DNA of 64,000 bases from Bradyrhizobium sp. WSM471 (GCF_000244915.1 NZ_CM001442.1:3906001-3970000), one strand, 5' to 3'. Counted from the first letter of the stretch, positions 44,008 through 53,436 are shown. Notes: a model not told the origin generated them from the sequence alone. Program-made: numbers and translations.

Positions 44008-46317
44008 ATGTCGTCTTATTCCGATGATCTCCACCAGGCGGCGCTCGCCTATCACCGTCTGCCGCGCCCCGGAAAGCTCGAGATTCAGGCGAGCAAGCCG
44101 CTCGCCAACCAGCGTGACCTCGCGCTGGCCTATTCTCCCGGCGTCGCCGCCGCCTGCATGGAGATCGCCAAGAATCCGGCGGAAGCGGCGACGCTGACGA
44201 TCCGCTCCAATCTGGTCGCCGTGGTTTCGAACGGCACCGCCGTGCTCGGCCTCGGCAATATCGGTCCGCTGGCCTCGAAGCCGGTGATGGAGGGCAAGGC
44301 GGTCCTGTTCAAGAAATTTGCCGGTATCGACGTGTTCGACATCGAGATCGCGGCCGATACCATCGAGCGCGTGGTCGAGACGGTGGCCGCGCTCGAGCCG
44401 ACCTTCGGCGGCATCAATCTCGAGGACATCCGCGGACCGGAATGCTTTGAGATCGAGGCGCAGCTCAAGGAGCGCATGAAGATCCCGGTCTTCCATGACG
44501 ACCAGCATGGCACCGCGATCATCGTCGCCGCCGCGATCACCAATGGCCTGCGCCTGAACGGCAAGAACCTGTCGGACGTCAAGATCGTGGCATCGGGAGC
44601 AGGGGCCGCAGCGCTCGCGACACTGAACCTGCTGGTGTCGATGGGCGCGCAGCGCAAGAACATCTGGGTCTGCGACATCGACGGCCTCGTTCACGAAGGT
44701 CGCAACACCACGATGGACCGTTGGAAGGCGGTCTATGCGCAGAAGACCGACAAGCGCACCCTCGCCGACGTCATCGGCGGCGCCGACATCTTCATCGGCC
44801 TCTCCGCACCGGGCGTGCTCAAGCCCGAGATGGCCAAGGCGATGGGCGACAAGCCGCTCATCATGGCGCTCGCGAATCCGACGCCGGAGATCATGCCGGA
44901 GGAGGCGCGCAAGGTGCGTCCCGACGCCATGATCTGCACCGGCCGCTCCGATTTTCCGAACCAGGTCAACAACGTCCTGTGCTTTCCCTTCATCTTCCGC
45001 GGCGCGCTCGATGTCGGCGCCAGCGCCATCAACGAGGAGATGAAGCACGCCGCCGTCGAGGCCATCGCGCAGCTCGCGCGCGAGGCGCCGTCCGATGCGG
45101 TCGCGCAAGGCTTCGATACCGGCGAGACGCAAGGGTTTGGCCCGGGCTCGCTGATCCCGAGTCCTTTTGATCCGAGGTTGATCCTGCGCATCGCGCCGGC
45201 GGTGGCGAAGGCCGCGATGGAATCGGGCGTTGCGACCCGGCCCATCACCAATTTCGACGAGTACACCGCGCTGCTCGAGCGCTTCGCGTTCCGCTCCGGC
45301 CTCGTCATGAAGCCGATGTTCGCGAAGGCCAAGACCCAGCCGGTGCGGGTGATTTACGCCGAAGGCGAGGACGAGCGCGTGCTGCGCGCGACCCAGGTGG
45401 TGCTGGAAGAAAAGCTGGCGACGCCGATCCTGGTCGGACGTCCGTCGGTGGTCGAGGCGCGCATCAAGCGCTTCGGCCTGTCGATCAAGGCCGGCAAGGA
45501 CTTCGACCTCGTCAATCCCGAGGACGATCCGCGCTACCGCTCCTACGTGCAATCCTATGTCGAGGTCGCCGGCCGCCGCGGCGTCACGCCGGACGCGGCG
45601 CGCACGGTGGTGCGCACCAACAACACCGTCATCGCGGCGCTCGCGGTGGTGCGCGGCGAGGCGGACGCCATGCTCTGCGGCGTCGAGGGCCGCTACATGA
45701 GCCATCTGCGCCATGTCCGCGAGATCGTCGGCTTCACGCCGGGGATCAGCGACTATGCGGCGCTGGCGCTGCTGATCACGAGCAAGGGCGCCTTCTTCAT
45801 CGCCGACACCCAGGTGCGGCCCAATCCGAGCGCCGAAGAGCTCGCCGAGATCGCCTCGCTCGCGGCGGTCCACGTCCAACGCTTCAACATCAAGCCGAAG
45901 ATCGCCTTCGTCTCGCATTCGGATTTCGGCAGCTACGACACGGAATCCTCGCGCAAGATGCGCCGGGCGACCCAGCTCCTGAAGGAGAAGCATCCGGAGC
46001 TCGAGGCCGACGGCGAGATGCAGGGCGACACCGCGCTCTCGGCCGCTGCGCGCAAAATGGTGCTGCCGCACTCCAACCTCGAGGGCGAGGCCAACATCAT
46101 GATCATGCCAAGCCTCGACACCGCCAACGTCGCCTACCAGATGATCAAGTCGCTGGCGGACGCGCTGCCCGTCGGTCCGATCCTGATCGGCCCGGCGCGC
46201 CCGGCCCACATCCTCACCCCGTCGGTGACGGCGCGAGGCATCCTCAACATGACCGCGGTCGCTGTGGTGGAAGCGCAGGAGCGCGCGTCGCGGCAGCAGC
46301 CGACGCTGTTTACGTAG
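44008..46317 (+). CDS. maeB: NADP-dependent malic enzyme with phosphotransacetylase-like domain
   Basis: A 769-residue two-domain enzyme. The N-terminal domain decarboxylates malate to pyruvate: [13 protein letters not shown], the NAD(P) site [14 protein letters not shown] [15 protein letters not shown], and metal-binding residues in [10 protein letters not shown]. The C-terminal domain from about residue 430 ([19 protein letters not shown]) resembles phosphotransacetylase and usually serves as a regulatory, acetyl-CoA-sensing part in rhizobial MaeB. Length is as expected. It supplies NADPH and pyruvate in gluconeogenic growth. It is divergent from the frameshifted gene. Confidence 0.95.
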   Translation: MSSYSDDLHQAALAYHRLPRPGKLEIQASKPLANQRDLALAYSPGVAAACMEIAKNPAEAATLTIRSNLVAVVSNGTAVLGLGNIGPLASKPVMEGKAVLFKKFAGIDVFDIEIAADTIERVVETVAALEPTFGGINLEDIRGPECFEIEAQLKERMKIPVFHDDQHGTAIIVAAAITNGLRLNGKNLSDVKIVASGAGAAALATLNLLVSMGAQRKNIWVCDIDGLVHEGRNTTMDRWKAVYAQKTDKRTLADVIGGADIFIGLSAPGVLKPEMAKAMGDKPLIMALANPTPEIMPEEARKVRPDAMICTGRSDFPNQVNNVLCFPFIFRGALDVGASAINEEMKHAAVEAIAQLAREAPSDAVAQGFDTGETQGFGPGSLIPSPFDPRLILRIAPAVAKAAMESGVATRPITNFDEYTALLERFAFRSGLVMKPMFAKAKTQPVRVIYAEGEDERVLRATQVVLEEKLATPILVGRPSVVEARIKRFGLSIKAGKDFDLVNPEDDPRYRSYVQSYVEVAGRRGVTPDAARTVVRTNNTVIAALAVVRGEADAMLCGVEGRYMSHLRHVREIVGFTPGISDYAALALLITSKGAFFIADTQVRPNPSAEELAEIASLAAVHVQRFNIKPKIAFVSHSDFGSYDTESSRKMRRATQLLKEKHPELEADGEMQGDTALSAAARKMVLPHSNLEGEANIMIMPSLDTANVAYQMIKSLADALPVGPILIGPARPAHILTPSVTARGILNMTAVAVVEAQERASRQQPTLFT

Positions 46318-46341
46318 GGGCGGCCGCGCGAGAGGTGCAAT

Positions 46342-46492
46342 CCCTTCTCCCCTTGCGGGAGAAGGTGGCGCGAAGCGCCGGATGAGGGGTTCTCTCCGCG
46401 CGACGAATCTCGAGAGTTGTCCCTGCCGATAGAAACCCCTCACCCGTCTCGCCGCTTCGCGGCGAGCCACCCTCTCCCGCAAGGGGAGAGGG
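46342..46492. repeat. Inverted repeat element downstream of maeB
   Basis: CCCTTCTCCCCTTGCGGGAG at the left and the matching CTCTCCCGCAAGGGGAGAGG at the right, with inner arms GATGAGGGGTT and AACCCCTCACC. The whole 150-base unit is an inverted repeat, the kind of mobile intergenic palindrome common in rhizobia. The 312-base gap from 46318 to 46629 has no gene. Confidence 0.85.
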
Positions 46493-46629
46493 GAAGAGGC
46501 TCCTGGTGCTAGTTTTGAATTACTTTCACTTCGCGATTTCCCCGTTTGTAAATCGGCGAACGACTCTCCATAATCCCTGAGTGCTTTCGCAAAATCCGGT
46601 TTCAAAAAGCCTGAGCAAAGAGGCCGATC

Positions 46630-47082
46630 ATGCCAGCGTTCGTGACTTTCGGGCGGATCCTGTTCGCCGTGCTGTTCATCTACACGGGTGCGGCAAGACT
46701 GTTTGCCATGCAGGCGACCGTTGATTTCATCGCCGCCAAGGTCGTGGTGCCCGACATGATCGCGCCTTACGCCAAGCAGATCGAGACGGCGACGGCCATG
46801 ACCACGCCGCAACTGCTGGCGATCGCGGTCGGCGGGCTCGAGATCATCGCGGGGGTGATGATCGCTCTAAATTTCGGCGCGCGCTTCTTCGCGATGCTGA
46901 TGATCATCTATCTCGCGGTCGCGACCTTCCTGTTCTACGACTTCTGGAATCAGGTGCCGCCCGACAACGGCAAGATGCTGGTCGACGCGCTCAAGAACCT
47001 GTCGATCATCGGCGCGCTGTTCATGATCATGGGCTATGGCCGCGCCACGCGTCCGGCCGAGGCGGCCTACGGGGACGTGTAA
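46630..47082 (+). CDS. DoxX-family membrane protein
   Basis: A 150-residue inner membrane protein with four hydrophobic helices and the DoxX-like start FGRILFAVLFIYTGAARL. GGLEIIAGVMIALNFGARFFAMLM in the middle and NLSIIGALFMIMGYG at the end fit the DoxX/SURF4 group. DoxX proteins have been linked to quinol or thiosulfate oxidation and to redox stress, but the role here is unknown. AGAGG is nine bases upstream of the ATG. It ends four bases before the convergent reductase-like gene's stop. Confidence 0.83.
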   Translation: MPAFVTFGRILFAVLFIYTGAARLFAMQATVDFIAAKVVVPDMIAPYAKQIETATAMTTPQLLAIAVGGLEIIAGVMIALNFGARFFAMLMIIYLAVATFLFYDFWNQVPPDNGKMLVDALKNLSIIGALFMIMGYGRATRPAEAAYGDV

Positions 47083-47086
47083 GGGT

Positions 47087-47647
47087 TTAAACCACCTGCG
47101 TCCTGCGCCACGGCGTCACCGTCACGTCATGCGCGGCGTCGAGCAGATACGGCGCGCCGGGCTTCATTCCGTGTGAGGCCAGCACCTCCTGAGGCGTGCG
47201 CTCCGGTACTTCGACAAAACAGCCTTCGCCGCCGGGCAGCCGCAGGTGCGGGGCTTCCGACAGCCAGAACGTGTCGTAGCGGTGCATGAACATGTCGAAC
47301 ACGACGGGCCCGCCGATGATTGCGACGGTGCCGGAGGCGACATCGGCGAACGCGCAGGCGTCCTCGAAGCTGGCGTGAGCCGGATTCCACAAGGTCGCGT
47401 TCGGCATTTCGGGATCGACGGTCAGAGCCTTGATCTTGCGGGTCAGGACCAGGCGCTTGCGCTTGGGTGAATTCGGCTGCTGCTCGTGCGAGTGACGGCC
47501 GTGCACGATCAGCGCGGCGCGATCGAGCGCCTGCTCGAAAAACAGCTTGTCGCCTTCGAACTTTAGGCTGTCAGGCATGACATGATCGGCGTCGGCGAGC
47601 ATGCCGTCGGCAGAAACGATGACGTAGCCTTCGATCCGAAAGGACAA
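47087..47647 (-). CDS. Dihydrofolate-reductase-like protein (RibD C-terminal type)
   Basis: A 186-residue reductase-fold protein. It starts with FRIEGYVIVSADGMLADADHV, the DHFR/RibD-C opening strand and loop, and later has VAIIGGPVVFDMFMHRYDTFWLSEAP, the typical nucleotide-binding Gly pair. It lacks the other classical FolA residues, so the substrate may not be dihydrofolate. The best start is TTG 47647, just after the upstream deacetylase stop at 47656; no ATG is available before the conserved region except one that would truncate the first strand. A much longer frame extending to 48256 is an artefact overlapping the deacetylase gene. Confidence 0.75.
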   Translation of the reverse strand: MSFRIEGYVIVSADGMLADADHVMPDSLKFEGDKLFFEQALDRAALIVHGRHSHEQQPNSPKRKRLVLTRKIKALTVDPEMPNATLWNPAHASFEDACAFADVASGTVAIIGGPVVFDMFMHRYDTFWLSEAPHLRLPGGEGCFVEVPERTPQEVLASHGMKPGAPYLLDAAHDVTVTPWRRTQVV

Positions 47648-47655
47648 TGGCGCGG

Positions 47656-48681
47656 CTATTCGGAAACCGTCGTCACGACGCTGTTGACCGGCCGGTTGCT
47701 CACCGTCGGCAGCTTGACGTCCTTGAGCAGCTCCTGGTCGTATTCCGGCAGCGTCGAGGCCGGGAACTTGGCGCGCATCGCCACCACCTTGTAACCGCCG
47801 GCCTTCAGGCGCTTGAGCAATTCGGGCAGGGCTTCCGCAGTGTGCTTCTGGAAGTCGTGCATCAGGATGATGCCCTTGCCCTTGCTCTCGAGCTTCTTCA
47901 TGACGGTCTCGATCACCTTCTCGGGCTTCGAAGCCTTGAAGTCGAAGGAGTCGATGTCGCAGGAGAAGATCGCCGTGTTGCGGTTGCCGAGATAGGTGAC
48001 CATCTCCGGCGGATGCTGGAGCGCCGGGAAGCGGAAGAAAGGCGAGGGCGAAATGCCGCCGAGCGCCCATTTCACCGCGGAGAGGCCCTTCTCGATCTCC
48101 TCCTTGCGCTGCGCTTCCGTGAGCTTCTTGTTGTTGAGGTTGGCGTGCGACCAGGTGTGGGTGCCCACGGTATGGCCGGCCGCGTAGACCTGCTTGAGGA
48201 TCTCCGGCTCGTAGGTCGCGTGCTTGCCGATGGAGAAGAAGATGCCGGTGGTGCACTCGTCGGCGAGCGCCTTCAGCACCGCGGGCGTGTTCTTGGGCCA
48301 GGGGCCGTCGTCGAAAGTCAGCACCACCTCCTTGTCGCGCAGGAAGTCGAGCTCCTTGAAATGCTCGAAGCCGAAGCCGGGACCACCCGTGGTGTCGATC
48401 TCGACCGTGCGGGCGACGCCGAGTGCGCCGGGGGTATTGCAGGCCGCGCGGGCGGGCTGCGGCGCCTGTTTAGGCGGGGGAGGATTGACGAAGCCCGCCG
48501 GCGCGGCGGCTGCTGCAGGAGCGGGTGCCGGAGCCGCAGCGGGCGCAGCCGCAGCCGGTGTTGCCGTCGGTGCGGCCTGCGTCGCAACAGCGGGCTTTGC
48601 AGCCGGGGTCTGCGACCATGCCGCGCCCGTCATCGCCAGAGACATCGCGCTTGCTAAAATCAGTCCTGCCGCCACACGCAT
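47656..48681 (-). CDS. Exported polysaccharide deacetylase (NodB-homology)
   Basis: A 341-residue secreted enzyme: signal peptide (ILASAMSLAMTGAAWS), an Ala/Pro linker of about 45 residues (low complexity), and a NodB domain. The metal-binding TFDDGP, the HTWSHANL His pair and IILMHDFQKHT near the end are all present, with FFRFPAL as the substrate-binding motif. It should remove acetyl groups from N-acetylated cell-envelope glycans or peptidoglycan. It is on the minus strand upstream of the reductase-like gene, possibly one transcript. Confidence 0.92.
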   Translation of the reverse strand: MRVAAGLILASAMSLAMTGAAWSQTPAAKPAVATQAAPTATPAAAAPAAAPAPAPAAAAAPAGFVNPPPPKQAPQPARAACNTPGALGVARTVEIDTTGGPGFGFEHFKELDFLRDKEVVLTFDDGPWPKNTPAVLKALADECTTGIFFSIGKHATYEPEILKQVYAAGHTVGTHTWSHANLNNKKLTEAQRKEEIEKGLSAVKWALGGISPSPFFRFPALQHPPEMVTYLGNRNTAIFSCDIDSFDFKASKPEKVIETVMKKLESKGKGIILMHDFQKHTAEALPELLKRLKAGGYKVVAMRAKFPASTLPEYDQELLKDVKLPTVSNRPVNSVVTTVSE

Positions 48682-48846
48682 GGTGTTGTCCTCGAGATTG
48701 ATCCCGTTGTTCCGCCGCGGCTTTTCGCCTCCGGCAAAACCATCCTGCCCCTAACGATCCTAGCCTAGATGGTGGGCCCTCGCCATTGCAACGGCTGTTT
48801 GGCGCCCCAGCCCAATTGTGCCCAACCGGGTTGGGAACGCGTGGCG

Positions 48847-49416
48847 TCAAGTGTCGGCCAGCGCCTTGGCGATCGCCGTCTTGATCCGCGTATCGGCAGG
48901 CTCGACCGTGGAGGCAAAGACATCGGCGATATAGCCGTCTCGGCCGATCAGATATTTGTGGAAGTTCCAGCGCGGAACTTCTCGCGGACGCGCCTCTGCC
49001 GCCCATTTGTAGAACGGATGCGCCTTCGCACCGACCACGACGGCCTTGGCCGCCATCGGGAAGGTAACGCCGTATTGGTGGTGGGCGGTTTCCGAGATCT
49101 CGCTGGTGCCGCCGGGCTCCTGTCCGCCGAAGTCGTTGGAGGGCACGCCAATGACAGTGAGGCCGCGTTCGCGAAACTCGCTCCAGATGTCTTGCAGGCC
49201 GGCATATTGCGGCGTGTAACCGCACAGCGAAGCGGTGTTGACCACCAGCAGCGGTTTGCCGGTGAAGGCCGCAAGGCGGATGTCGTCGCCTGACAAGGCC
49301 GGGAAAGAGAAGGCAAAGGCAGAGATTCGGCTGATGCCGCCATCCGCCCGTGCACGCGTCGCCGGCGCCAGCGTGCCTGCAAAGGCGGCGATGAGCATGG
49401 TTCTGCGGTTCATCAT
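48847..49416 (-). CDS. Exported glutathione peroxidase (Cys type)
   Basis: A 189-residue thiol peroxidase with an N-terminal export signal that begins MMNRRTMLIAAFAG (twin Arg) and ends ARADGG. The peroxidatic Cys lies in VVNTASLCGYTPQYAGLQ, with the partner Gln in PSNDFGGQEPG and Trp/Asn in VPRWNFHKYLIG. It should reduce hydroperoxides in the periplasm, more likely with thioredoxin-type donors than with glutathione. It is monocistronic. Confidence 0.92.
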   Translation of the reverse strand: MMNRRTMLIAAFAGTLAPATRARADGGISRISAFAFSFPALSGDDIRLAAFTGKPLLVVNTASLCGYTPQYAGLQDIWSEFRERGLTVIGVPSNDFGGQEPGGTSEISETAHHQYGVTFPMAAKAVVVGAKAHPFYKWAAEARPREVPRWNFHKYLIGRDGYIADVFASTVEPADTRIKTAIAKALADT

Positions 49417-49508
49417 GACGGCGTCCCCCGAAATGATCTGGGAGGCATCTTACTCCGCCGGTGCGAGCGGCCTCGTCAACACCGCGTTATCTGCCGCGAT
49501 GAAGCGCG

Positions 49509-51164
49509 TTAGTACAGGCGGACGATGAAATCGGTGCCTTCGCCAGTCTCGCCCTGGTTGATGCCCTGGTCAGAGACGATGATCGAGCCGCCTGATGTCA
49601 GCATTTCGTTGATCTTCGCGATCGTGTCGGCCGCGATCGAGACGCGGTCGAGGGCCTCGGCCGGGCTGTCCGGCGTGACCACAGGCTTGGCAGCGACGGG
49701 AATCACGGCCGCGCCACGCCGGCGGCTTGTCATGCGGCCGTTATCTTCGCGCGCGGCAGAGCGGACGGATACTGGCAAGGACACAACAGACCAATGCAGC
49801 GCATTGGAATCGGCCTTGTCGATCTCGGCGGTGAAGACATGCGTACCGAGCGGCCGATCGCTCGCGGCGATCGTGACAGGCACCTCGAACAGCGGCGCAA
49901 AGTTCTGCCGCACGTAGAGCTTGGAATCCTTGCGGCTGATGAAGACCGCGATCTGGCCCGCCCGCTTGGGCGCTTCAGGTTTTGCCACGGGTGCCGGATC
50001 GGCAACGCGGGTCTCGTCCTTCTTCACGTCGGGCGTGGCCGCCTGCGCTGGTGCCATGACCGGCGCATCGGACGTCTTCGCGGGTTCGGACTTCGCGGTT
50101 TCGGACTTGGCCGTTTCAGACTTGGCCGTTTCAGGCTTGGCAGTTTCCGACTTCGGCGTCTCCGCGGCCTCGACAGGCTTCGCTTCAGTGTCCGCGGGCT
50201 GGACGGCGTCTCCGGCCTGGGGCTTGGCCGCGTCCGTCGCCTCGGCGGTCTTGGTCTCCGGCTTTGCCGTTGTCTCGGTCTGGTCGGCCGATGCTGCGGC
50301 GTCCTCGCGGGCCGGAGCGTATCCGGTGGTCACGTCCGACATCACGGTGTGGCCGACCGACGAGCGCAGCTCGAACACGCCGTCGGCGCTGGCGGTTTTC
50401 GTTTCAACCGGCTTTGCTTCGGTGGCCGCGGTATTGGCCGTGCCCTTGTCAGCCTTGTCGCCGGCATTGGTCTGCGGCTCGAGGCTGGCCGCGGGTTGCG
50501 GCGGAACGCGCACCGAGGCAAGCAGCGGATGTGAGAAGTTCTGCGGCGACATCTGACCGGGCGAAACGATCACGCGCGCGCCCATCCTGGTCCAGTTCCA
50601 CATCTTCACCGCGAACGCCATCGGCATGCGGATGCAGCCGTGCGAGGCCGGATAGCCCGGCAGCACGCCCGCATGCATGGCGACGCCCGACCACGTGATC
50701 CGCTGCATGTACGGCATCGGCGCGCCGCTATAGATGTTGGAGTGGTGGAATTTGTGCTTCTGGATGACGCTGAACACACCCATCGGCGTCGAATGGCCCT
50801 TCATGCCCGTCGACACCGGGGATTCCGCGAACACGCCGTTGGTGTCGTAGACCGTGACCTTCTGCCGGTCGATCGAGACGACGATGACGAGAGGACCTTG
50901 CGGTTTCGTGCCGGCTTCTTTTTCGGCGACAAGGTCTTTCTTACCGGCCGTGGCGCGCTTCTGCGGCTTCTGGCGCGGGACGTCGGGGTGGCGCTCCTGG
51001 CGCCCGTAGGACCCGTCCGAATAATCCGTCCAGTAATAAAATGCTGCGTCCGCCTGGCTAGCCGTGCCGATCGCACCCGCCGCCGTCAAAATGGCGACCT
51101 GCCAAAATCGCGCCGGCTTGGCAGAAAAACCAGACCCGTTCACGCTGTTCATCATCGAATCCAT
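49509..51164 (-). CDS. Large exported L,D-transpeptidase (YkuD) with second degenerate domain
   Basis: A 551-residue exported protein. After a signal peptide (VAILTAAGAIGTASQADAA) comes a YkuD domain: IVVSIDRQKVTVYDTNGVF, HSTPMGVFSVIQK and the catalytic HAGVLPGYPASHGCIRMP with His and Cys. This forms 3-3 peptidoglycan crosslinks or anchors proteins. A Lys/Ala/Thr/Glu-rich linker with near-perfect five-residue repeats (SETAK, PETAK, SEPAK) follows. The C-terminal domain (IAVFISRKDSKLYVRQNFAPLFEVPVTI, RPLGTHVFTAE) looks like a second YkuD beginning but has no HxxxxxGCxR motif, so it is probably non-catalytic. The start could be 51164, 51155 or 51152. Confidence 0.88.
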   Translation of the reverse strand: MDSMMNSVNGSGFSAKPARFWQVAILTAAGAIGTASQADAAFYYWTDYSDGSYGRQERHPDVPRQKPQKRATAGKKDLVAEKEAGTKPQGPLVIVVSIDRQKVTVYDTNGVFAESPVSTGMKGHSTPMGVFSVIQKHKFHHSNIYSGAPMPYMQRITWSGVAMHAGVLPGYPASHGCIRMPMAFAVKMWNWTRMGARVIVSPGQMSPQNFSHPLLASVRVPPQPAASLEPQTNAGDKADKGTANTAATEAKPVETKTASADGVFELRSSVGHTVMSDVTTGYAPAREDAAASADQTETTAKPETKTAEATDAAKPQAGDAVQPADTEAKPVEAAETPKSETAKPETAKSETAKSETAKSEPAKTSDAPVMAPAQAATPDVKKDETRVADPAPVAKPEAPKRAGQIAVFISRKDSKLYVRQNFAPLFEVPVTIAASDRPLGTHVFTAEIDKADSNALHWSVVSLPVSVRSAAREDNGRMTSRRRGAAVIPVAAKPVVTPDSPAEALDRVSIAADTIAKINEMLTSGGSIIVSDQGINQGETGEGTDFIVRLY

Positions 51165-51360
51165 AATCCAAATCAAATGTTAGTCTCTCAGAGGGGATAC
51201 GCGTTCACCAGCACGGCGGTTCTGCGATCAGCTACTTTTGTCCAAACCGTAGCAAAAAAGCCTCACGGAGCGGTAAACGGCGGCCGTGTCGGCTCGCCGG
51301 TCGTCTTCCTGATCGGTCACCCGATGCCTACATTGCCTGGACTTGTTACCGGAGAACTTC

Positions 51361-51909
51361 ATGTCATCTCGTTTCCCCAGTCTTTCCAGCATCCGCTTGA
51401 AAGGCCTCGCTTTATTCCTCCTGGCGCTGACCGTGCCGGCAGCGTCCGCCTTCGCCGCGGACGAGCCGGATCTGATCTTCCGCCGCTCGACCGTGTTCAA
51501 ATGGATGAGCCCAAACGACAAGCTTGCGACCTACGGCCTCGACGATCCTGAAGTCGAGGGCGTGGCCTGTCATTTCACGGTGCCGGAGAAGGGCGGCTTC
51601 AAGGGCTGGCTGGGCCTTGCCGAGGAGGTCTCGGACATTTCGCTCGCCTGCCGTCAGGTCGGCCCGATCAAATTCAAGAACAAGATGGAGCAGGGCGACG
51701 ACATGTTCCGCCAGCGCCGCTCGCTGTTCTTCAAGAAGATGCAGATCGTGCGCGGCTGTGACGCCAAGCGCAACGTGCTGGTTTACATGGTCTATTCGGA
51801 CAGGCTGATCGAGGGTTCGCCGAAGAACTCGACCTCGACCGTGCCGGTCATGCCGTGGGGACCGGCGGACGCGAACGTCCAGAAGTGCGGAGAGTTCTTC
51901 ACCCAGTGA
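51361..51909 (+). CDS. CreA-family exported protein
   Basis: A 182-residue protein with a signal peptide (FLLALTVPAASAFA) and the CreA family core: RSTVFKWMSPNDKLATYGLDDPEVEGVACHF, GGFKGWLGLAEEVSDISLACRQVGPI, and SLFFKKMQIVRGCDAKRNVLVYMVYSDRLIEGSPKNS. It ends VPVMPWGPADANVQKCGEFF. CreA is widespread in proteobacteria; its biochemical role is not known. ATG 51361 with GGAGA upstream places the signal peptide correctly. Its stop codon lies in a 22-base tandem duplication. Confidence 0.88.
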   Translation: MSSRFPSLSSIRLKGLALFLLALTVPAASAFAADEPDLIFRRSTVFKWMSPNDKLATYGLDDPEVEGVACHFTVPEKGGFKGWLGLAEEVSDISLACRQVGPIKFKNKMEQGDDMFRQRRSLFFKKMQIVRGCDAKRNVLVYMVYSDRLIEGSPKNSTSTVPVMPWGPADANVQKCGEFFTQ

Positions 51910-51947
51910 CGCTCTTGCGTTCACTCAGTGACGCGCTTGCGTTCACT
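51904..51947. repeat. 22-bp tandem duplication over the creA stop codon
   Basis: Units 51904-51925 and 51926-51947 read CAGTGACGC(T/G)CTTGCGTTCACT, differing at one base, and a third partial copy follows. The TGA stop of the CreA-family gene is in the first unit, and the second repeats the same stop context. Confidence 0.85.
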
Positions 51948-51952
51948 CGGTG

Positions 51953-52570
51953 ATGTCAGCGCGGTTGGCGCGCGGTTTTGCAAGATGCGAGCCGGTCAGC
52001 CGCACGAATGACTGCGGCGTGGCCTCAAACCCACGGCTCGATTGCAGCGCCATTTCGCCAGGCGAATTGGCGCTGCTGCGAACAGGCTGTTGCTCCCGGC
52101 GGTCCGTTCGTCGGTCCGCATCGCGCGTCGTTGCGCGAACTTGCGCCGTCATGGTGGCCGTTCCTCACATGAACGCGCTCGGCGATCCCCGGGCGTCCTC
52201 GGTCTCGATAGCTTGGGTCGCAGTCGAAGCGCCCCCGGTTCGACAGGACCCAGCCTTCGTTCGGCTTCTCTTCAGCAGAAAAACGTAAAACGCATGTGAA
52301 GGGTGTGAGGCGGGATCATGGCGACGCCAGCGTTCCGGCGCGCATCCGAGCTCGTCCGGAGCCTGTCAGGCCACATTGGGCTGCCGCACGACCCATCTGA
52401 AAAGATTGAGATTTTCCGTCGAATGTGTCGTCGCCGCGAGCGGGACGAAACAATTCTCACGGAGATGAAACCATTTTCCGGCTTTGGCGCATCACGCGCG
52501 AAACCGCCCATGGTTATCAACATCACAACGACGACGGCGCACGCCGGCCACCGAATTCGGAGAGAAGTCC
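51953..52570. other. Stretch without a convincing gene
   Basis: About 620 bases where several frames are open but none reads like a known protein. A minus-strand ORF (51943-52152, 69 residues, GAGGAA before its ATG) and a plus-strand ORF from 52318 (about 119 residues, which overlaps the next small gene) are the best candidates, but I do not support either. No RNA gene or mobile element was recognised. Confidence 0.4.
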
Positions 52571-52735
52571 ATGCGCACGCTCAGCCTCATCCTTGCTTTC
52601 GGTTTCGTGCTTGCCGGCTCCTCGTTCGGAGGCTCGCCAGACGGCAATGTCCCGGGCATCGGCACTTTCCAGTATAGCGGCTCGCCGATCATGGCCCCGG
52701 CGCAGCAGCCGATCGTGGTTGCCGCGCGCTTCTGA
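52571..52735 (+). CDS. Small secreted protein (54 residues)
   Basis: The ORF begins MRTLSLILAFGFVLAGSSFG, a clear signal peptide, and continues GSPDGNVPGIGTFQYSGSPIMAPAQQPIVV, a short Gly/Pro-rich tail. GGAGAGAAG is seven bases before the ATG. The PGIGTFQY motif recurs, to my memory, in small secreted proteins of Bradyrhizobium, but no function is known. The next small secreted protein gene follows 35 bases later. Confidence 0.6.
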   Translation: MRTLSLILAFGFVLAGSSFGGSPDGNVPGIGTFQYSGSPIMAPAQQPIVVAARF

Positions 52736-52770
52736 TCGCCAACAAGAAAAATCAGCCCATAAAGGCCATC

Positions 52771-53133
52771 ATGATTGTTCGTACTTTTGCTGCGGCGTTC
52801 ATATCCCTTCTGACGATCAGTGCCGTTCAGGCGCAGGTGCGCTCTCCCTCCAGATTACCCGATCCCCGTACCGAGTTCGTGAGGCAATGCGCGCCGCGCA
52901 TGCTCGGACGGTGGGAGCATCCGGAAGAGGTCTGCGGCTGCCTGCACGATCATGCCGCCGCCGTCGTCGAGGATCGCGATCTCCGCGAGGCCCTGCTGCG
53001 CGGCATCAGCGAGACCGGGGTGCCGACGATCGAGACTGACTGGGTGCCGGCCGCAAAGCAGACCGAAATCGGCCCCACCTTCACCAAGATCGCCAAGCCG
53101 ACCCTGCAATGCATGTTCGATCCGGCGAAGTAG
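52771..53133 (+). CDS. Exported hypothetical protein with conserved Cys
   Basis: A 120-residue protein with a signal peptide (FAAAFISLLTISAVQA) and a mature domain with four Cys: RQCAPRML, EVCGCLHDH and LQCMFDPAK. The paired spacing suggests disulfides in the periplasm. I do not recognise the family. AAAGG is nine bases before the ATG. It is probably not translationally coupled to the previous gene. Confidence 0.7.
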   Translation: MIVRTFAAAFISLLTISAVQAQVRSPSRLPDPRTEFVRQCAPRMLGRWEHPEEVCGCLHDHAAAVVEDRDLREALLRGISETGVPTIETDWVPAAKQTEIGPTFTKIAKPTLQCMFDPAK

Positions 53134-53136
53134 CGC

Positions 53137-53385
53137 TCATCGCTTTGATTTCGGACCAAACCGCGAAACGCAGGTGCTGGTCCGTGCGATGCCCTTGTCG
53201 GTCATCTTGGCGCCGCGCACTTCCTTGACCTGTCCGGCGGGACAGGTTCCGTCGTCCACTTGCACGCGCTGGCCGAGCTTGAGATCGACGATATCCTGCT
53301 CGCGCCCAACCGTGCCTGCGCGCGCCGTCGCGGCGAGTGCGATGAAGATCAGGAGCGAGAGGCAAGTCGCGCGGCGTAGCAGCAT
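53137..53385 (-). CDS. Small exported protein, DUF6719-like
   Basis: An 82-residue protein with a signal peptide (LSLLIFIALAATARA) and a mature part TVGREQDIVDLKLGQRVQVDDGTCPAGQVKEVRGAKM... with Cys residues in TCPAG and STCVSRF. It closely resembles in pattern the DUF6719 proteins common in Bradyrhizobium, whose function is unknown. GGGAG precedes ATG 53385. It is convergent with the preceding plus-strand gene, with a three-base gap. Confidence 0.7.
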   Translation of the reverse strand: MLLRRATCLSLLIFIALAATARAGTVGREQDIVDLKLGQRVQVDDGTCPAGQVKEVRGAKMTDKGIARTSTCVSRFGPKSKR

Positions 53386-53436
53386 GGTGTGAGCTCCCGG
53401 CATCGATGCCGCAATGTAGGGAGCGGTAGCCGATTC

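Noticed and set aside
43759..46812. 1017-residue minus-strand ORF opposite maeB
   Set aside because: Arg/His/Asp-rich shadow of a highly conserved enzyme gene and of an intergenic repeat.
47087..48256. 389-residue minus-strand ORF
   Set aside because: Its 3' half is the reductase-like gene; the 5' half overlaps the deacetylase gene in another frame.
51943..52152. 69-residue minus-strand ORF with GAGGAA before its ATG
   Set aside because: Polar, unfamiliar composition and partly within the tandem duplication. Not enough support to list as a gene.
52318..52677. 119-residue plus-strand ORF
   Set aside because: The first 50 residues are mildly protein-like, but it overlaps the small secreted protein gene by 107 bases and the rest is His/Arg-rich.
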